A DNA stretch of 8,461 nt from VMDJ01 sp965659945. GTDB taxonomy: Bacteria > Pseudomonadota > Gammaproteobacteria > Chromatiales > Chromatiaceae. The stretch covers positions 1 through 8,461 of the forward strand of contig CBFHYJ010000066.1 of NCBI GenBank assembly GCA_965659945.1. Reading direction: 5' to 3'. Of the stretch, positions 5,824 to 8,461 are shown in pieces (position 1 is the first letter of the stretch; the number at the start of each line of letters is the position of its first letter). Made by a program: the position numbers and the translations under genes. The notes under the pieces are model-generated. The model saw only the letters and a program-made list of their open reading frames with translations. It was not told the origin of the DNA and made no database searches.

Positions 5824-6068
5824 TACTCATCGACATCCTTATGCGCGCCATCACAATAAGGTGGATTTTGCGTTTGCTTACAGGCACACAACCCTCGCTT
5901 ACCAGACTTATCTGCGACAAAAGCCATCGGTTGGAAATCAGTGCCCTGGTGTGAGCCATCACAGAATGGTTGTGACTTTGATAAGCCACAGGTACACCAC
6001 CAGTATTCTTTACCTTCTTCTAACTCAACGATACATGGACTGGCTTGCGCTACGGTTGGTTTAGACAT
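5823..6068 (-). CDS. Double CDGSH iron-sulfur protein
   Basis: An 81-residue protein with two CDGSH domains, each with a complete 3Cys-1His set for a [2Fe-2S] cluster. The first has C25, C27, C36 and H40 (CTC...CDGSH); the second has C61, C63, C72 and H76 (CAC...CDGAH). No signal or membrane segment is seen, so it is cytoplasmic and soluble. The tandem arrangement resembles the class represented by human CISD3/MiNT and its bacterial relatives, which handle Fe-S cluster transfer or redox sensing; the function here is not known. A very strong GGGGGAG binding site lies just before the ATG. Translation of the downstream TerB-like gene is coupled through TAATG. The promoter region carries two perfect FNR-type boxes, so expression is probably oxygen-dependent, with repression at low oxygen the simplest reading of site positions. 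Confidence 0.93.
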   Translation of the reverse strand: MSKPTVAQASPCIVELEEGKEYWWCTCGLSKSQPFCDGSHQGTDFQPMAFVADKSGKRGLCACKQTQNPPYCDGAHKDVDE

Positions 6069-6082
6069 CTCTCCCCCTTAAC

Positions 6083-6096
6083 TTGATCTGTATCAA
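6083..6096. promoter_or_regulatory. FNR/ANR box 1 (upstream site for the plus-strand gene)
   Basis: TTGAT-CTGT-ATCAA is a perfect match to the TTGAT-N4-ATCAA consensus of FNR/ANR/DNR-type regulators. The dyad extends by one further pair (C/G). Its centre (6089.5) lies 91.5 bp upstream of the predicted plus-strand start and 50 bp from box 2. For the minus-strand CDGSH gene it lies in the leader, 14 nt before the ATG, a position suited to blocking transcription. Confidence 0.85.
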
Positions 6097-6124
6097 GAAT
6101 CGTGCAGCGTTATTTTTACTGCGA

Positions 6125-6130
6125 AATATA
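6125..6130 (-). promoter_or_regulatory. Candidate -10 element for the CDGSH-TerB unit
   Basis: TATATT on the minus strand (five of six matches to the -10) would give a start near 6118 and a leader of about 50 nt. No good -35 is found at 16-18 nt. FNR box 2 lies immediately upstream, centred near -21.5, so bound FNR would occlude polymerase here. The element is weakly supported alone. Confidence 0.35.
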
Positions 6131-6132
6131 AG

Positions 6133-6146
6133 TTGATCACGATCAA
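6133..6146. promoter_or_regulatory. FNR/ANR box 2 (class II activator site)
   Basis: TTGAT-CACG-ATCAA is a second perfect FNR-type box. Its centre at 6139.5 puts a class II start at 6181. The hexamer TACTGT then falls exactly at -12 to -7 (6169-6174), as expected for FNR-activated promoters lacking a -35. The same site overlaps the probable minus-strand promoter. Confidence 0.88.
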
Positions 6147-6168
6147 TAACCGAGGACATCAATGAGCT

Positions 6169-6181
6169 TACTGTGGAGCCA
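6169..6181 (+). promoter_or_regulatory. Predicted -10 and start point of the FNR-dependent small-protein promoter
   Basis: TACTGT (6169-6174) agrees with the -10 consensus at three of six positions, including the key TA and final T. It is placed exactly as a class II FNR promoter with box 2 at -41.5 requires. The predicted start at A6181 leaves a 21-nt leader containing AGGAGG (6191-6196). Confidence 0.5.
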
Positions 6182-6201
6182 TAGACAAACAGGAGGCCGT
6201 T

Positions 6202-6333
6202 ATGGATCTATTTGCACGCTTATTAAATGACTGGGTTGGCATCACTTCACTACTTACTGTAGTTGGCGTATTGGCCATGACCGTGTTTTACATTGCTTAC
6301 TTTTGGAAGCACTACGTGCATCCTGAAGACTAA
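6202..6333 (+). CDS. Small single-span membrane protein (DUF3149-like), 43 residues
   Basis: A very short gene for an inner-membrane protein of 43 residues. It begins MDLFARLLNDWVGITSLLTV, spans the membrane at about residues 13-35, and ends in a short polar tail FWKHYVHPED with positively charged K36 and nearby histidines. Size and layout (MxL...LL..xVGxxSLxxV, then a hydrophobic run and Y/F-rich exit) recall DUF3149, a family of roughly 40-60-residue membrane proteins of unknown function; I judged this by eye. Expression is well supported: a perfect AGGAGG lies 5 nt before the ATG, a class II FNR-type promoter lies upstream, and a strong terminator follows the stop by about 20 nt. It is therefore likely a single-gene unit induced under low oxygen. 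A structural or regulatory part in a respiratory complex is possible, but nothing in the sequence proves it. Confidence 0.8.
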   Translation: MDLFARLLNDWVGITSLLTVVGVLAMTVFYIAYFWKHYVHPED

Positions 6334-6353
6334 TTAAACCTGATTTAGGCAAT

Positions 6354-6385
6354 AAAAAAGCCCCTCGGTGAGGGGCTTAATTTTT
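6354..6385. terminator. Bidirectional terminator shared by thiC and the 43-residue protein gene
   Basis: AAGCCCCTC-GGT-GAGGGGCTT (6358-6378) is a 9-bp GC-rich stem. On the minus strand it is followed by TTTTTT and begins 5 nt after the thiC stop, a classic intrinsic terminator. On the plus strand it is followed by AATTTTT, so it also serves the convergent small-protein gene. Confidence 0.92.
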
Positions 6386-8276
6386 ATACCGGCTTATAAA
6401 TCTCAGCCCCAGCGTTTTTAAACTGCTCGGCTTTTTCTTTCATGCCTTCTTCAACTGCCACATTGATGTCTTTGAACTTATTCTGCTCTGCATATTCACG
6501 AACATCCTGCGTGATTTTCATCGAACAGAAATGCGGTCCACACATCGAACAGAAGTGCGCAACCTTGGCCGAATCTTTCGGCAAGGTTTCATCGTGGAAT
6601 TCACGCGCCTTTTCAGGATCAAGACCTAAGTTGAACTGATCTTCCCAACGGAACTCAAAGCGTGCCTTGGATAACGCGTTATCGCGCACCTGTGCTCCCG
6701 GCAGACCTTTCGCCAAGTCAGCGGCATGTGCTGCCAACTTATAGGTAATGATGCCTTCTCTAACGTCTGCTTTATTTGGCAGACCTAAGTGCTCTTTCGG
6801 TGTGACATAACACAGCATGGCACAGCCATACCAACCGATATTCGCCGCACCGATACCCGAGGTAATGTGGTCATAGCCAGGTGCGATATCGGTAGTCAGT
6901 GGACCTAAAGTGTAGAACGGTGCTTCGAAACAATCGCGTAGCTCTTTGTCCATGTTCTCTTTGATCATCTGCATCGGCACGTGACCTGGGCCTTCGATCA
7001 TCACTTGAACATCATGCTCCCAGGCGACCTTAGTAAGCTCACCTAAGGTCTCAAGCTCACCAAATTGAGCGGCATCGTTTGCATCTGCAATCGAGCCTGG
7101 ACGTAAGCCATCACCCAAAGAGAAGGACACGTCATACGCCTTCATGATCTCGCAGATCTCTTCGAAATGGGTGTAAAGGAAGTTTTCTTCATGATGCGCT
7201 AAACACCATTTCGCCATGATAGAACCACCGCGCGACACGATACCGGTCACTCGATCTGCAGTCAGCGGCACATATCGCAGCAACACGCCGGCGTGTATAG
7301 TGAAGTAATCGACACCCTGTTCAGCTTGCTCTATCAAGGTATCTTTGAAAATCTCCCAAGTCAGGTCTTCTGCTTTGCCATTGACCTTTTCGAGCGCCTG
7401 ATAAATCGGCACTGTGCCAATCGGCATGGGCGCGTTACGCAAAATCCATTCGCGCGTCTCGTGAATGTTTTTACCGGTCGACAAGTCCATCAAGGTATCG
7501 CCACCCCAACGGGCTGACCAAGCCATCTTCTCAACTTCTTCTTCAATAGAAGACGTCACCGCTGAGTTACCAATATTGGTGTTGATCTTCACGCGGAAGT
7601 TACGGCCAATGATCATTGGTTCGAGTTCTGGATGATTGATGTTTGCCGGAATGATCGCGCGACCTTCGGCAATCTCTTTGCGCACGAACTCTGGCGTAAT
7701 CTCATCAGGCAGATTCGCGCCAAAATTTTCACCCGGGTGCTGCTTAAGCAATTTTTTGTAACGCGGATCTTTACGGATCTCATCAAGCTTTGCGTTCTCG
7801 CGAATCGCCACGTATTCCATTTCTGGGGTGATGATGCCCTGACGCGCATAATGCATCTGGCTGACGTTCTTACCTACAATAGCTCGACGCGGCGCGCGGA
7901 TATGCTCAAAACGCAGATGCGCTAACTTCGGATCGTTTTGACGCTCTGTGCCGTACTCCGAGGTTGGACCTGCCAATGATTCAGTATCAGCTCGGTCTTC
8001 AATCCATGGAGTACGCACATCAGGCATACCCTTGAGCAAATCGATCTGCTTTTCAGGGTCTGTGAAAGGTCCTGATGTGTCATACACGGTAATCGGTGGA
8101 TTTTCTTCCTCACCAAAACTCGCCGACGTGGCAGCTTGCGCGATTTCACGCATCGGCACACGAACATCAGGACGCGAACCTTTTACGAACACTTTGATCG
8201 AATTCGGGAATGGACGGGTGACTTCTTCCGAGAGCTCGGCAGTCTTCTTAATAAAATCTTCTGGGATGGCACTCAT
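6384..8276 (-). CDS. thiC: Phosphomethylpyrimidine synthase ThiC
   Basis: Radical-SAM-type enzyme of thiamine synthesis. It converts aminoimidazole ribotide to hydroxymethylpyrimidine phosphate, using a [4Fe-4S] cluster and S-adenosylmethionine. From the ATG at 8276 it has 630 residues, essentially the length of E. coli ThiC (631). The C-terminal cluster motif C-x2-C-x4-C is at residues 576-584 (CSMCGPHFC). Other hallmarks are PGENFGANLPDEITPEFVRK, MAWSARWGGDTLMDLSTGKN, SLGDGLRPGSIADANDAAQF and VMIEGPGHVPMQMI, with the N-terminal ThiC-associated region also present. I prefer the ATG at 8276 because GGAGA lies 5 nt before it; a GTG four codons upstream overlaps that site. A TPP riboswitch precedes the gene and a strong terminator follows it. 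No other thi gene lies in the window, so it appears to be monocistronic. Confidence 0.98.
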   Translation of the reverse strand: MSAIPEDFIKKTAELSEEVTRPFPNSIKVFVKGSRPDVRVPMREIAQAATSASFGEEENPPITVYDTSGPFTDPEKQIDLLKGMPDVRTPWIEDRADTESLAGPTSEYGTERQNDPKLAHLRFEHIRAPRRAIVGKNVSQMHYARQGIITPEMEYVAIRENAKLDEIRKDPRYKKLLKQHPGENFGANLPDEITPEFVRKEIAEGRAIIPANINHPELEPMIIGRNFRVKINTNIGNSAVTSSIEEEVEKMAWSARWGGDTLMDLSTGKNIHETREWILRNAPMPIGTVPIYQALEKVNGKAEDLTWEIFKDTLIEQAEQGVDYFTIHAGVLLRYVPLTADRVTGIVSRGGSIMAKWCLAHHEENFLYTHFEEICEIMKAYDVSFSLGDGLRPGSIADANDAAQFGELETLGELTKVAWEHDVQVMIEGPGHVPMQMIKENMDKELRDCFEAPFYTLGPLTTDIAPGYDHITSGIGAANIGWYGCAMLCYVTPKEHLGLPNKADVREGIITYKLAAHAADLAKGLPGAQVRDNALSKARFEFRWEDQFNLGLDPEKAREFHDETLPKDSAKVAHFCSMCGPHFCSMKITQDVREYAEQNKFKDINVAVEEGMKEKAEQFKNAGAEIYKPV

Positions 8277-8323
8277 CTCATTCTCCACGCGGGGGATCGG
8301 TGCCTTGACGGTATGTCGACGCC

Positions 8324-8390
8324 GCTTCCCTCCGCCAGTATTAGCTGGATCAGGTTCAAGGGTACTTCTCAGCCTGCAGGCGCCCCTAGC
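8324..8390 (-). promoter_or_regulatory. TPP riboswitch (THI element) controlling thiC
   Basis: The minus strand carries the complete thiamine pyrophosphate aptamer core. It has GGGGCGCC (8386-8379), GCTGAGAAGTACCC (from about 8373), the highly conserved ACCTGATC (8355-8348), a CCAG/CTGG helix closing P4, and GCGGAGGGAA (near 8336-8327). P3 is minimal (GCC-TGCA-GGC) and P1 appears short (GCT/AGC). About 47 nt separate the aptamer from the thiC ATG, with no T-run and no obvious terminator stem. Control of ribosome access at GGAGA (8286-8282) is therefore likelier than transcription termination. TPP binding should lower thiC expression. Confidence 0.95.
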
Positions 8391-8403
8391 TTGTCAGGGC
8401 TTC

Positions 8404-8433
8404 ACGTTACGCGATTTCCACCTTCTGATTCAA
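8404..8433 (-). promoter_or_regulatory. Possible thiC promoter
   Basis: On the minus strand TTGAAT (8433-8428) and TAACGT (8409-8404) are separated by 18 nt. The predicted start near 8398 would lie just upstream of the aptamer. Match quality is modest; a stronger promoter could lie beyond the window edge. Confidence 0.3.
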
Positions 8434-8461
8434 CCGCAAACACTGGGGAAAGCCATCAAAT

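Noticed and set aside
6162..6230. A 22-codon plus-strand frame (MSLLWSHRQ...) with GAGGA upstream, overlapping the small membrane protein gene.
   Set aside because: It starts upstream of the predicted transcription start at 6181, overlaps the -10 and the next gene's AGGAGG, and encodes nothing recognisable.
8277..8288. GTG start extending thiC by four codons.
   Set aside because: It would destroy the role of GGAGA, which is ideally spaced for the ATG at 8276.
6384..8288. Plus-strand and alternate-frame open stretches inside thiC, and similar ones inside lutB, rsuA and the CDGSH gene.
   Set aside because: They lie wholly within strong genes, show no family motifs and lack binding sites; they are shadows.
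1..8461. Mobile elements, attachment sites, CRISPR, tRNA/rRNA or defence genes.
   Set aside because: No transposase, integrase, direct-repeat array or RNA-gene pattern was seen on either strand; gene content looks like stable core chromosome.

Overview
The window looks like an ordinary chromosomal segment of a gammaproteobacterium. This rests on protein character: RsuA closely resembles the enterobacterial form, ThiC is the long proteobacterial type behind a TPP riboswitch, the LutABC set is complete, and two perfect FNR/ANR-type boxes and a DUF3149-like small membrane protein are present. Base composition appears even. I see no insertion sequence, phage gene, tRNA, rRNA or CRISPR array. The genus cannot be fixed from the sequence alone.

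Layout, left to right. (1) 1-666, minus strand: two tandem, clearly related c-type cytochrome genes. The left one is cut by the window edge and looks like cytochrome c4; the right one is a complete 102-residue monohaem protein. Each has its own promoter, with a strong terminator between them. (2) 773-1931, minus: rsuA (16S rRNA pseudouridine synthase) overlapping a downstream gene for a membrane-anchored protein with a FixH/YtkA-like look. (3) 2000-5389, plus: a tightly packed five-gene run of a small unknown protein, a secreted two-EF-hand protein, and lutA-lutB-lutC (L-lactate oxidation). A hairpin at the very end of lutC probably terminates it. (4) 5386-6068, minus: a two-gene unit of a double CDGSH iron-sulfur protein and a TerB-like protein, convergent with and overlapping lutC. 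(5) 6069-6383: a divergent control region with two perfect TTGAT-N4-ATCAA boxes, then a 43-codon membrane protein gene on the plus strand and a shared bidirectional terminator. (6) 6384-8390, minus: thiC with its TPP riboswitch; its promoter lies at the right edge.

How they fit together. Much of the window concerns redox metabolism: periplasmic cytochromes c carry electrons, LutABC feeds lactate electrons into the chain, and the CDGSH protein holds Fe-S clusters. The most informative part is the 6069-6201 control region. One FNR-type box sits exactly 41.5 bp upstream of a start point predicted from a candidate -10, giving a class II activation geometry for the 43-residue membrane protein. The second box lies 50 bp further upstream. 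The same boxes lie across the likely promoter and leader of the CDGSH-TerB unit, suggesting opposite oxygen responses for the two divergent units. That model is inference; the boxes themselves are directly visible.

I did not find an obviously new multi-gene system. The best candidates for a second look are the oxygen-switch intergenic region with its tiny membrane protein, the EF-hand/small-protein prefix to the lut genes, and the FixH-like protein coupled to rsuA.
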